In this document: piece after piece, positions 15,311-23,292 of the stretch | Numbering within the stretch: position 1 is the stretch's first letter | Layout of the letters: every line of letters begins with the position of its first letter | NCBI GenBank assembly: GCA_007125955.1 | Contig: SLCF01000154.1 | Location: 1 to 32,276, forward strand | DNA length: 32,276 nucleotides | Reading direction: 5' to 3' | Origin: Bacteroidales bacterium | GTDB lineage: Bacteria > Bacteroidota > Bacteroidia > Bacteroidales > PUMT01 | Notes under the pieces: model-generated | Seen by the model: the letters and a program-made list of their open reading frames with translations, nothing else | Told to the model about the DNA's origin: nothing | Database searches by the model: none | Translations under genes and position numbers: made by a program

Positions 15311-18300
15311 TTAGTTAATCCTTGTTTCAATGCCGGGATTTTTTTCAATAAAATCTCTAAGTTCATCGGTTAGCTTTACCCGTTTCGACCTTGAGAACAT
15401 TTCCACATAAATATTTTCAATAGGATCTTTTATCCTGAATTTAAGAACGGTTTTACCCTTTGCTTTTTCAGTATTTGTTTTCAACTCCTCTATAAGTGTT
15501 TCGTTGACCTCTGAAAGTGGAATTTCAAGAATTATGCTTTTTATCATCTCATCCTTCAGGTTCGAAAGAAGGTTAATGCTCCTGATCTTCAACTCAAGTT
15601 CGTTCTCCCTGTAAAATTTTGGCTGTATCTTCCCCTTTATCAGCAGAGCACAGTCTTTTACAAAGAAATTCTTGAAATTGATATAATCTTTGCTGAAAAG
15701 TATCAGTTCATAAGAGTCGGAGTAATCCTCAATTGTCAGACGTCCGTAAGGATTGCCTTTTTTGGTTGTGGCTTCCTTTGTTGATGTAACAATTCCAGCA
15801 ACAGTAACTTCTTTGTTACTGAGTTTTTCCGGATTGCTAATTTCTGAAAGTGTGTGTGTTGTAAAGTTCTCTATTTCAAGCCTGAAATCATCCAGCGGAT
15901 GGGCCGAAAGAAATATGCCAATCAGCTCCCTTTCCTTGTTGAGCTTCTCTATTTTTGTCCATTCCGGCCCTTTTGGTATCGCCGGTTTGGGGAATTCGAA
16001 TCCGCTGGTGCTGTCAAACAGAAGGGCCTGATTGTTCTGCCTGTCAGCCTGAACTTTGCTGCCGTAACGAATAAGATTTTCTATGAAAGTGTTTCCTTTT
16101 TCATCGGTTGCAAAAAAGCTGTGACGATTAGGCTCGCTGAATTCATCAAACGCTCCTGAAGAAGCCAGAGCTTCAATGCATCGTTTGTTTGCGGAATGAA
16201 GGTTGACACGTTCGGCAAAATTGTAAATATCGGTGAAAGGACCGTTTGCCTCCCGCTCTTCAATAATCTTCTGTACTGCAAGTTCTCCAACCCCTTTTAT
16301 TGCGCCCAGTCCGAACCTTATGTTTCCCTTGCTGTTAACCGTGAATTTAAGGTCGCTTTCATTAATGTCCGGACCCAGTACCGATATTCCAAGCCGCCTG
16401 CATTCATCCATAAAGAGAGTGATCTTCTTTATATCTGATATATTCCTGCTGAGCACTGCAGCCATGAATTCGCCCGGGTAGTGTGCCTTCAGGTATGCTG
16501 TTCGGAAAGCAATAAGGGCATAACACGTTGAATGAGACTTATTGAATGCATACTGTGCAAAAGCTTCCCAGTCTACCCATATTTTCATGGCATCTTTTTC
16601 TTCGTAACCCTTTTTTTTACAACCTTCAAGGAACAAAGCCTTCAGCTTGTCCATTTCAGATATTTTCTTTTTCCCCATAGCCTTGCGAAGGGAGTCGGCC
16701 TGACCCCTTGTAAATCCTCCAAGCGACTGTGACAGGAGCATGACCTGCTCCTGGTAGACTGTAATACCGTAGGTGTCATTCAGGTATTTTTCCATCACAG
16801 GAAGGTCGTAATCTATCTTTTCCTTTCCTTGCTTACGACGAATGAATGAAGGTATGTACTCCATAGGCCCCGGACGATAAAGGGCGTTCATTGCTATCAG
16901 GTCTTCAAAACGGGTTGGCTTAAGTTCCCGGAGATACCTCTTCATCCCTGTTGATTCGAACTGGAATACTGCAGTGGTATCCCCTCTGCTGAAAAGTTCG
17001 TATGTTTTTTCATCGTCAAGGGGAATATTTTCGAAATCTACATACTCGTTCTTCGACTTGGCAATTGCTTCTATCGCATCCCTTATTATGGAAAGGGTCT
17101 TGAGTCCAAGGAAGTCCATCTTCAGCATTCCCACGTTTTCAACATGGTTGCCGTCGTATTGTGTAAGCAGAAGTTCAGAATCCTTGCTGGTACATACCGG
17201 AATATGCTCTGTAAGCTCTTTTTCTGAAATAATTATTCCGCAGGCATGAATACCGGTATGCCTTACCGATCCTTCAAGTATTTCGGCAAACTTAAGGGTT
17301 TTGACCACCTCTTCAGATCCTTTCTTCCTGGCTTCATTGAGTTCCCTCACCTCTTCAAATGCTTTTTTCAGAGAAATTCCAGGTCTTTCCGGCACAAGTT
17401 TTGCGAGTTTGTCAGCTTCGGGCAAGGGAAGGCCCTGAATGCGCGCAACATCACGTATTGCCATTTTGGCTGCCATTGTACCGAAAGTTATAATGTTTGC
17501 TACCCTGTCTTTTCCGTATTTTTCCACAACCCACTTCAGGATTTTTTCACGACCCTCTTCATCAAAATCTATATCTATGTCGGGCATGGAAATTCTATCG
17601 GGATTAAGAAAGCGCTCGAAGAGAAGGTTGTATTCAATCGGGTCCACATCAGTTATCCTGTTGCAGTATGCAACTAAAGATCCTGCAGCCGATCCTCTTC
17701 CCGGACCTACCGAGACCCCCATTTCTCTTGCGGCATTCAGGAAATCCTGTACTATAAGGAAGTAACTTGAAAACCCCATATTTTTTATAACCCCAAGCTC
17801 AAAATCTATCCTTTCCTTCATCTCATCGGTTATTGCCTTGTAACGTTTTTTTGCCCCCTCGTATGTAAGATGGCGAAGGTATTCGTCATCACCGGTAAAA
17901 CCTTCCGGTATGGGGAAGTCAGGCATTATCGGAGGGCTGTCGAGTTCATAGAATTCAACCTTTTCAGCAATATCCATTGTATTATCCAGTGCTTCCGGGA
18001 TGTCTCCGAAAAGCTCCAGCATCTCGTCCGGGTTCTTGAAATATTCCTGGCCTGTATACCTCATCCTGTCGGGATCATCAAGGTCTTTCCCGGTGTTGAG
18101 GCATATCAGACGGTCGTGTGCACCGGCATCCCCTGCATTGATGAAATGGATATCGTTGGTGGCAACTACCTTGATATTATGCTTTTTTGATATTTCAACC
18201 AGCTTGCTGTTTACTTCCTGCTGTACATTGAATACCTCACTGTCAATCTGAGGGTCACCGGAAGGATGTCTTTGAAGTTCAAGGTAAAAGTCATCTCCAA

Positions 18301-18796
18301 ATTCTTCTTTGTATTTTAAAGCGGTTTTTTCCGCCTTTTCCGGGCCGTTATTTACCATAGCCTTTGGGATTTCCCCGCCAAGACAGCCGGAACAAACTAT
18401 AAGCCCTTCTTTGTGCTGGAAAAGGAGTTCTTTGTCAATGCGCGGCTTGTAATAAAAGCCTTCTATGTAACCCAGAGATACAAGTTTTAAAAGGTTCTGA
18501 TACCCCGTTTTGTTTTTTGCCAGAAGAATAAGGTGATAACCGCTCCGGTCTTCACGTCCTGATTTTTCAAACCGGCTGTTTTCAGCTATGTATATTTCGC
18601 ATCCAATTATGGGCTTTATGTTTCTCTTTTTTGATTCGTCATGAAAGAGTTTAACACCGAACATGTTCCCGTGATCGGTTATGGCAACAGCCTTCATTCC
18701 GTTATTAACCGCTTTCCCGATTAATTCCGGTATTTTTGAGGCACCGTCCAGTATTGAAAACTGGGTATGAACATGCAGATGTGTGAATTGTTTCAT
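15311..18796 (-). CDS. dnaE: DNA polymerase III subunit alpha
   Basis: This is the replicative DNA polymerase catalytic subunit. The start is taken at the ATG at 18796, giving MKQFTHLHVHTQF; a TTG four codons upstream adds an unconserved LVF. The 1161-residue product contains an N-terminal PHP domain (HLHVHT at 6-11, ITDHGNMFG), the palm with GPGRGSAAGSLVAY, and PDIDIDF with catalytic D406 and D408. It continues with fingers and thumb (FNKSHSTCYALIAFRTAYLKAHYP), helix-hairpin-helix GLGAIKGVGE, and an OB fold near 970-1050 (EVTVAGIVTSTKEATTKKG). It is a DnaE-type, not PolC-type, enzyme, since there is no inserted DEDD exonuclease domain. Length and motifs are normal. It is transcribed away from rpsP and ends ~110 bases upstream of the trxA start. 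Confidence 0.98.
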   Translation of the reverse strand: MKQFTHLHVHTQFSILDGASKIPELIGKAVNNGMKAVAITDHGNMFGVKLFHDESKKRNIKPIIGCEIYIAENSRFEKSGREDRSGYHLILLAKNKTGYQNLLKLVSLGYIEGFYYKPRIDKELLFQHKEGLIVCSGCLGGEIPKAMVNNGPEKAEKTALKYKEEFGDDFYLELQRHPSGDPQIDSEVFNVQQEVNSKLVEISKKHNIKVVATNDIHFINAGDAGAHDRLICLNTGKDLDDPDRMRYTGQEYFKNPDEMLELFGDIPEALDNTMDIAEKVEFYELDSPPIMPDFPIPEGFTGDDEYLRHLTYEGAKKRYKAITDEMKERIDFELGVIKNMGFSSYFLIVQDFLNAAREMGVSVGPGRGSAAGSLVAYCNRITDVDPIEYNLLFERFLNPDRISMPDIDIDFDEEGREKILKWVVEKYGKDRVANIITFGTMAAKMAIRDVARIQGLPLPEADKLAKLVPERPGISLKKAFEEVRELNEARKKGSEEVVKTLKFAEILEGSVRHTGIHACGIIISEKELTEHIPVCTSKDSELLLTQYDGNHVENVGMLKMDFLGLKTLSIIRDAIEAIAKSKNEYVDFENIPLDDEKTYELFSRGDTTAVFQFESTGMKRYLRELKPTRFEDLIAMNALYRPGPMEYIPSFIRRKQGKEKIDYDLPVMEKYLNDTYGITVYQEQVMLLSQSLGGFTRGQADSLRKAMGKKKISEMDKLKALFLEGCKKKGYEEKDAMKIWVDWEAFAQYAFNKSHSTCYALIAFRTAYLKAHYPGEFMAAVLSRNISDIKKITLFMDECRRLGISVLGPDINESDLKFTVNSKGNIRFGLGAIKGVGELAVQKIIEEREANGPFTDIYNFAERVNLHSANKRCIEALASSGAFDEFSEPNRHSFFATDEKGNTFIENLIRYGSKVQADRQNNQALLFDSTSGFEFPKPAIPKGPEWTKIEKLNKERELIGIFLSAHPLDDFRLEIENFTTHTLSEISNPEKLSNKEVTVAGIVTSTKEATTKKGNPYGRLTIEDYSDSYELILFSKDYINFKNFFVKDCALLIKGKIQPKFYRENELELKIRSINLLSNLKDEMIKSIILEIPLSEVNETLIEELKTNTEKAKGKTVLKFRIKDPIENIYVEMFSRSKRVKLTDELRDFIEKNPGIETRIN

Positions 18797-18899
18797 GAAA
18801 ACAAGCAAGTTTGAGGGTATTCATTGAAAAAAAACCGAAATAAGCGAAAAGATAAAATTACAAAAACCGGAGGTTAAATAGACTGAAAAATATTACAAA

Positions 18900-18976
18900 T
18901 TTTCAACACAGTGATTGGTCGCCGAACGCCCTATATTAAAAGTTTTTAAGGGCAATCAGCATTAGCTTGTTGAAAA
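18900..18976. other. Nested inverted repeats between dnaE and rpsP
   Basis: Outer arms TTTTCAACA (18900-18908) and TGTTGAAAA (18968-18976) are perfect 9-bp complements. Inside them TGATT (18912-18916) pairs with AATCA (18954-18958). Inside those GCCC (18928-18931) pairs with GGGC (18950-18953), continuing after a TATA bulge as TTAAA/TTTAA around an AGTT loop. The whole folds as one irregular 77-base stem. It lies ~100 bases upstream of the dnaE ATG and ends ~58 bases before the rpsP -7 box. Possible readings are a small RNA, a structured dnaE leader or an operator. No protein is encoded here. Confidence 0.4.
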
Positions 18977-19010
18977 AACGGCAGGCTGGTCATATAAATA
19001 GCCTTGATGC

Positions 19011-19043
19011 TTGCATAAATATTAATAATTATTTTATCTTTGC
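19011..19043 (+). promoter_or_regulatory. Promoter of rpsP-rimM
   Basis: The -7 box TATCTTTGC at 19035-19043 fits TAnnTTTG exactly. A TTGC at 19011-19014, 20 bases upstream, is a possible -33 element. The box lies 46 bases before the rpsP ATG. Confidence 0.65.
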
Positions 19044-19089
19044 ACCCATTATTAAAAAAGTAGGTTTAATTAATTAATTGTAAAAGAGC

Positions 19090-19980
19090 ATGCCTGTAAA
19101 GATCAGATTGACAAGACGCGGTAAAAAGAAAAAACCGTATTACAACATTGTAATTGCTGATAGCAGGGCGCCACGGGATGGCAGATACATTGAAAGGATC
19201 GGTTCTTATGATCCCAATACTAATCCTGCTACTATTAAAATTGATTTTGATAGGGCATTAGATTGGTTGTTAAAAGGCGCTCAACCTACAGATACATGTA
19301 GAGCTATTCTCTCTTACAAGGGAGTTTTAATGAAAAAGCACCTGATGCTTGGAGCTCAGAAAGGTGCACTGACTGAAGAAGAGGCCGAATTGCGTTTTTC
19401 TTCGTGGTTAAAAGAGAAGGAGGCGAAAATTGAGGCCAAGCGAAAAACTGTTTTAAGCGAGAAAGACGAGGAAACGGCAAAAAGACTTGAGGCTGAATCA
19501 AAAGTCCGCGAGGAACGGGAAAAAGAGATTGCCAAAAGAAAAGCTGAGGAAGCTGCTGAGGAAAAGGCTGAAAGTGTGGCTGAAGGTGCGGAACCCAAGG
19601 CAGAAGGCAAAAAGGCAAAGCCCTCCGGAGCTGAAGCAGAAAATCCTTCTGAAGCTGAAACTCCAAAGCCCGCAGATGCAGAAAATCCTTCTGAAGCTGA
19701 AACTCCAAAGCCCGCAGAAGCAGAAAAGCCTGCTAAAGCTGAAAGTACAGAGGTAAAGAAGGAAGAGAGTGGTGAGCAATCCGGAGAAGAAGCTGCTGAA
19801 GAGAAGAAAAAAGAGGAAAAGGCCCCGGAGAAAAAGGCAGGGAAAGAAGAGAAAAAGAAAGAAGAAAAGGCTCCCGAGACCAAAAAGGAACCTTCAACCG
19901 GTTCCAAAGAAGAGGCAGAAAAATCATCTGAAGAGAAAAAACCTGAAGGGAAGTCAGATGAAGAAGGTGGCAAAGAGTAA
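19090..19980 (+). CDS. rpsP: 30S ribosomal protein S16 with very long charged tail
   Basis: S16 is a small-subunit assembly protein bound to the 5' domain of 16S rRNA. Residues 1-~85 are canonical: [42 protein letters not shown], then [15 protein letters not shown]. Bacteroidota S16 proteins usually continue with a helical extension to about 180 residues. This one reaches 296, with residues ~118-296 almost entirely Glu, Lys, Ala, Pro and Ser. It includes two 14-residue repeats (183-196, 197-210) and Lys/Glu-rich blocks with KEEKAPE motifs. The tail is probably disordered and surface-exposed. Part of its length clearly arose by in-frame repeat duplication. The start ATG follows the -7 box at 19035-19043; rimM follows after 49 bases. 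Confidence 0.96.
   Translation: MPVKIRLTRRGKKKKPYYNIVIADSRAPRDGRYIERIGSYDPNTNPATIKIDFDRALDWLLKGAQPTDTCRAILSYKGVLMKKHLMLGAQKGALTEEEAELRFSSWLKEKEAKIEAKRKTVLSEKDEETAKRLEAESKVREEREKEIAKRKAEEAAEEKAESVAEGAEPKAEGKKAKPSGAEAENPSEAETPKPADAENPSEAETPKPAEAEKPAKAESTEVKKEESGEQSGEEAAEEKKKEEKAPEKKAGKEEKKKEEKAPETKKEPSTGSKEEAEKSSEEKKPEGKSDEEGGKE
19636..19719 (+). repeat. Two 42-bp in-frame direct repeats in the S16 tail
   Basis: Units 19636-19677 and 19678-19719 differ only at the last base (gat versus gaa), each encoding [13 protein letters not shown] plus Asp or Glu. Near-identity at the DNA level implies a recent duplication. A partial third copy begins at 19720 (GCAGAAAAGCCTGC). Confidence 0.95.
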
Positions 19981-20029
19981 ACACCCGGATAATAAGTTAC
20001 TGGTTTAATTATTTGCACTTCAGATATAA

Positions 20030-20569
20030 TTGGCAAAATATTCTGAAATACCTGCCGTAAAAGATTTGAAGCTGCTGGGAGTTGTTCTCAAAACTCACGG
20101 ATACAGCGGAGAGCTTGTTATGAGCCTTTCGTTTGTGCCTGAAAAAGAAATTAAAAAAGGGGAACCGGTTTTCGTTGAAATTGACGGAATTCCGGTTCCT
20201 TTTTTTATTGATTACTTTGATGTCAAAACCGATAAAACAGCTTTTGTCAAGTTTGACGACACAGATACAAGCCGTAAGGCTTCACGTTTTACAGGCTGTA
20301 ATATTTTCACCGGGGCACCGGTCAGGGAAAGTAATGAATCATCCGATTATTCTCTTTCGGAGCTTGAAGGATACACAGTGACAGACAGGATATCGGGATA
20401 TTCAGGGATACTGAAAGAGTTGATTGATCTGCAGTCTCATTCCCTCATGCAGATAGAATGCAGGGGCAAGGAGGTGCTGGTGCCTCTGCACGAAGACATT
20501 ATAGTATCAATTGACTCCCGGAGGAAAGCAATTATTATTGATGCACCGGAAGGACTTTTCGAACTCTGA
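20030..20569 (+). CDS. rimM: Ribosome maturation factor RimM
   Basis: RimM binds S19 and helps mature the 30S head domain. The 179-residue product has an N-terminal beta-barrel domain (LKLLGVVLKTHGYSGELVM near residues 13-31, later DDTDTSRKASRFTGCNIF) and a C-terminal PRC-barrel (LEGYTVTDRISGYSGIL, then VLVPLHEDIIVSID). The start is set by context: an in-frame TAA lies at 20027-20029, directly before TTG at 20030, and the conserved N-terminus begins soon after. TTG is therefore the most likely initiator; there is no suitable ATG. It follows rpsP by 49 bases, as in the common rpsP-rimM operon, but trmD and rplS do not follow. Its 3' end faces a threonylcarbamoyl-AMP synthase gene. Confidence 0.94.
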   Translation: MAKYSEIPAVKDLKLLGVVLKTHGYSGELVMSLSFVPEKEIKKGEPVFVEIDGIPVPFFIDYFDVKTDKTAFVKFDDTDTSRKASRFTGCNIFTGAPVRESNESSDYSLSELEGYTVTDRISGYSGILKELIDLQSHSLMQIECRGKEVLVPLHEDIIVSIDSRRKAIIIDAPEGLFEL

Positions 20570-20598
20570 AATCATCTCAGCCCGGACCCGGTTCATTG

Positions 20599-21165
20599 TT
20601 AACGTATCTTTATAATTTCTCCCTTTTCACTGAACTTAATGATTTCAGAAGGGGCGGCATGCTTGTTTTCATCCTGCCGCCACTTCACGACATAGTCTGC
20701 TGACTCCTTGATTTTTTCCAATATTTGTTCAAATCTGGCGGGGTAAGGGTCTCCGCTCATATTGGCAGAAGTGGAAACTATCGGCTTGCCCAGCTTTTCA
20801 ATCAGCGCCCTGCAAAAGTCCTCTCTTACTACCCTGATGCCAATGGTGTTTTCTTTACCTACAAGAGATACAGGGAGGTTCATAGCATTCGGAAATATTA
20901 TGCTTAGAGGCTTATCGGCCGATTCAATGAATGTGCGGGTAATATTCGGCACATATTCCACATAGGAGTGGATCATTTCTATCCTGTCAACAAGAATCAG
21001 CATCTGTTTCCTGTCATTTCGGTCTTTAATAGAATATACACGCTCTACCGCTTCAGCATTGGTTGCATCACATCCGATTCCCCAGATAGTGTCGGTGGGG
21101 TAGATTATAATACCACCTTTTTTTATTGCGTTATATGCATTTGAAAGATCATCAGGCTTATACAT
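20599..21165 (-). CDS. tsaC: L-threonylcarbamoyladenylate synthase (Sua5/YciO/YrdC family)
   Basis: This enzyme makes threonylcarbamoyl-AMP from Thr, bicarbonate and ATP, the first step of t6A modification at position 37 of ANN-decoding tRNAs. The 188-residue single-domain product has the YrdC core: GGIIIYPTDTIWGIGCDA (residues ~17-34), the basic IKDRNDRKQM motif, IGIRVV and the PIVSTSANMSGDP loop that binds ATP. It lacks the extra C-terminal Sua5 domain, so it is the short TsaC/YwlC type. Some YciO-type paralogues share these motifs, so TsaC is the likeliest but not the only assignment. It is convergent with rimM and separated from dapD on the same strand by 50 bases. Confidence 0.9.
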   Translation of the reverse strand: MYKPDDLSNAYNAIKKGGIIIYPTDTIWGIGCDATNAEAVERVYSIKDRNDRKQMLILVDRIEMIHSYVEYVPNITRTFIESADKPLSIIFPNAMNLPVSLVGKENTIGIRVVREDFCRALIEKLGKPIVSTSANMSGDPYPARFEQILEKIKESADYVVKWRQDENKHAAPSEIIKFSEKGEIIKIR

Positions 21166-21215
21166 CGGGATAATATTTTAATTTATTTTGATTCCGTATT
21201 TTCTGCAAGCAATTC

Positions 21216-22034
21216 TCAAACGGCCACATTATATTCCCTGAGTACATCGTTAAGGGTGGTCTTCTTGTCGGTTGACTCTTTTCTTTTCCCTATTATCAAG
21301 GCGCAGGATACCTGGTAATTGCCTGCCGGGAACTGACGGGTGAAGCTTCCGGGTATAACAACGGAACGTGATGGCACAACTCCCTTGTGTTCAAAAGGAG
21401 CGCTGCCGGTTACATCAATGATTTTGGTAGATGCGGTAAGAACTACATTGGCTCCAAGGACTGCCTCTTTTTCAATCCGCACTCCTTCAACAACAATGCA
21501 GCGCGATCCGATAAAGCTGTTGTCTTCTATTATGACAGGAGCCGCCTGTATGGGTTCCAGCACTCCGCCTATTCCGCTTCCGCCGCTCAGATGCACATTT
21601 TTCCCTATCTGAGCACATGAACCAACTGTTGCCCAGGTGTCGACCATTGAATACTGGTCAATATAAGCTCCAATGTTAACATATGAAGGCATCATTATTA
21701 CTCCTTTACCAAGGAACGACCCGTAACGGGCAACGGCATGCGGAACAACCCTTACACCAAGCTTGTCATAATCCCTTTTTAACGGTATTTTATCGTGAAA
21801 CTCAAGAGGGCCTGCGTTTAAGGTTTCCATTTTGCTTACGGCAAAATAGAGGATTACGGCCTTTTTTACCCACTCATTTACCTTCCACCCGCCGGCAGAG
21901 GGCTCGGCAACCCTTATTTTTCCCTTGTCCAGACTTTCTATTGTTGAACTTATTGCTTCCCTGGTTTCCTTTTGCTTTAAAAGCTCCCGACTTTCCCAGG
22001 CTTTTTCAATAATTTCAGAATAGCCGTGCATCAT
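21216..22034 (-). CDS. dapD: Tetrahydrodipicolinate N-succinyltransferase
   Basis: DapD transfers succinyl from succinyl-CoA to tetrahydrodipicolinate in the succinylase branch of diaminopimelate/lysine synthesis, which also feeds peptidoglycan. From the ATG at 22034 the product is 272 residues, the usual length. It has an N-terminal helical domain (YSEIIEKAWESRELL, then GKIRVAEPSAGGW and NEWVKKAVILYF), then a left-handed beta helix with SYVNIGAYIDQYSMVDTWATVGSCAQIGKNVHLSGG and IGGVLEP. An ATG at 22100 would add 22 residues, but that stretch is not conserved in the family and holds a -7 promoter box, so the shorter start is preferred. The ATG at 22031 is nearly equivalent. AAAAAAAGAG directly before 22034 could serve as a weak ribosome binding site. 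Confidence 0.95.
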   Translation of the reverse strand: MMHGYSEIIEKAWESRELLKQKETREAISSTIESLDKGKIRVAEPSAGGWKVNEWVKKAVILYFAVSKMETLNAGPLEFHDKIPLKRDYDKLGVRVVPHAVARYGSFLGKGVIMMPSYVNIGAYIDQYSMVDTWATVGSCAQIGKNVHLSGGSGIGGVLEPIQAAPVIIEDNSFIGSRCIVVEGVRIEKEAVLGANVVLTASTKIIDVTGSAPFEHKGVVPSRSVVIPGSFTRQFPAGNYQVSCALIIGKRKESTDKKTTLNDVLREYNVAV

Positions 22035-22045
22035 CTCTTTTTTTG

Positions 22046-22054
22046 GCAAAGGTA
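22046..22054 (-). promoter_or_regulatory. -7 promoter box for dapD
   Basis: On the minus strand this reads TACCTTTGC, an exact TAnnTTTG match, 11 bases before the chosen dapD ATG. The predicted transcript start would exclude the upstream ATG at 22100. No good -33 TTTG is seen. Confidence 0.5.
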
Positions 22055-22199
22055 CAACCATTTGCTGACTTTTACCATTATTGCATGGAATGCCTTTCAA
22101 TTGTACGAATGGAAAAGTGTAAAAAATTTCAGAAGAAATTAGGGGCTTTTAAAGGATAATTGATTTATTTTGAGATTTAAAAATATATAAAATACGGTT

Positions 22200-23153
22200 A
22201 TGGACAAATCAAATATTCCCTCTTACAAAGATATAGAATCTGCACATAGAAAGATTGCTCATAATATCCATGAAACCCCTGTAATAACCTGTTCTGCTAT
22301 TAACGGACTGGCAGGTGCATCTCTGTTTTTTAAGTGTGAAAATTTTCAGAAAGCCGGGGCCTTTAAGTTCCGTGGAGCTTCAAATGCTGTTCTTTCTCTT
22401 TCCGATGAAGATGCCCGTAAAGGCGTGGCAACTCACTCTTCCGGGAATCATGCCGCAGCACTTGCTCTTGCCGCTAAACTGCGGGGTATTCCTGCATATA
22501 TAGCAATGCCCGAAACTGCTCCCGCGATCAAGAAAAAAGCAGTTGCAGGATACGGTGCAAAGATAAGATTCTGTCAGCCTACGGTGGAATCAAGAGAAGA
22601 TACTTTGCAGAAAATAATTGAGGAGACCGGGGCAACTTTTATTCATGCATATAACGATTTTAACATTATCAGCGGACAGGGTACTGCCGTAAAAGAGCTG
22701 CTGAATCAGGTAAAAGATCTCGATGTTATAGTTGCTCCTGTGGGTGGTGGCGGCCTCCTTAGCGGAACCGCCATATGGGCAAAGCATTTTAACCCCGGTA
22801 TAAGAGTAATTGCCGGAGAACCGGAAAAAGCGGATGATGCTTACAGGTCTTTTAAAACCGGAGTTCTGCAGCCTGCAGTCCCACCCGGGTCTATGGCAGA
22901 CGGATTGCTTATGCCGCTCAGCGACCTGACATTCAGCATAATCCGGGAGTACGTTGATGAAATAGTCACGGTATCAGAAGAGTCAATTGTGGGTGCAATG
23001 CAACTAATCTGGGAAAGAATGAAGATAATTGCGGAGCCATCTTCTGCAGTTGCACTTGCAGCTGTTATTAAGAAAAAGCATGAGCTAAAGAAAGTAAGGA
23101 CAGGTATCATATTATCCGGAGGAAATGTTGATCTGAAAAAACTGCCCTTTTAA
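22200..23153 (+). CDS. PLP-dependent serine racemase / threonine dehydratase-type enzyme
   Basis: This is a fold-type II pyridoxal phosphate enzyme of 317 residues. K56 in KAGAFKFRGA is the Schiff-base Lys. HSSGNHA (79-85) binds the substrate carboxylate and includes the Ser used as re-face acid/base in serine racemase. VGGGGLLSG (181-189) grips the cofactor phosphate. EPEKADD matches the metal site of eukaryotic serine racemase, and LSGGNVD closes the domain. There is no C-terminal ACT regulatory domain, so it is not a biosynthetic IlvA with Ile feedback. The overall pattern is close to serine racemase and catabolic Ser/Thr or hydroxyaspartate dehydratases. The sequence cannot settle whether racemisation or dehydration dominates. 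It stands alone, divergent from dapD. Confidence 0.9.
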   Translation: MDKSNIPSYKDIESAHRKIAHNIHETPVITCSAINGLAGASLFFKCENFQKAGAFKFRGASNAVLSLSDEDARKGVATHSSGNHAAALALAAKLRGIPAYIAMPETAPAIKKKAVAGYGAKIRFCQPTVESREDTLQKIIEETGATFIHAYNDFNIISGQGTAVKELLNQVKDLDVIVAPVGGGGLLSGTAIWAKHFNPGIRVIAGEPEKADDAYRSFKTGVLQPAVPPGSMADGLLMPLSDLTFSIIREYVDEIVTVSEESIVGAMQLIWERMKIIAEPSSAVALAAVIKKKHELKKVRTGIILSGGNVDLKKLPF

Positions 23154-23292
23154 TTTGCAGCCGTTCTCTGTATCTTATGGGACAGGATTTCACTAGTTGT
23201 ATCTGCAAATAAAATGTTTTCTGTCTGGTCTCTGAAGAGTTTTCACAGGGTTTCTGAAAATACAACAACAATTCACTGAAGCCCTTTCTCCT

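Noticed and set aside
19304-20036. Long minus-strand ORFs opposite rpsP
   Set aside because: Same reason: the antisense of Glu/Lys/Ala codons stays open and yields Ser/Phe/Leu-rich shadows.
23153-23210. 8-bp inverted repeat ATTTGCAG/CTGCAAAT after the PLP enzyme gene
   Set aside because: The arms are ~40 bases apart with no T run; too weak to call a terminator.
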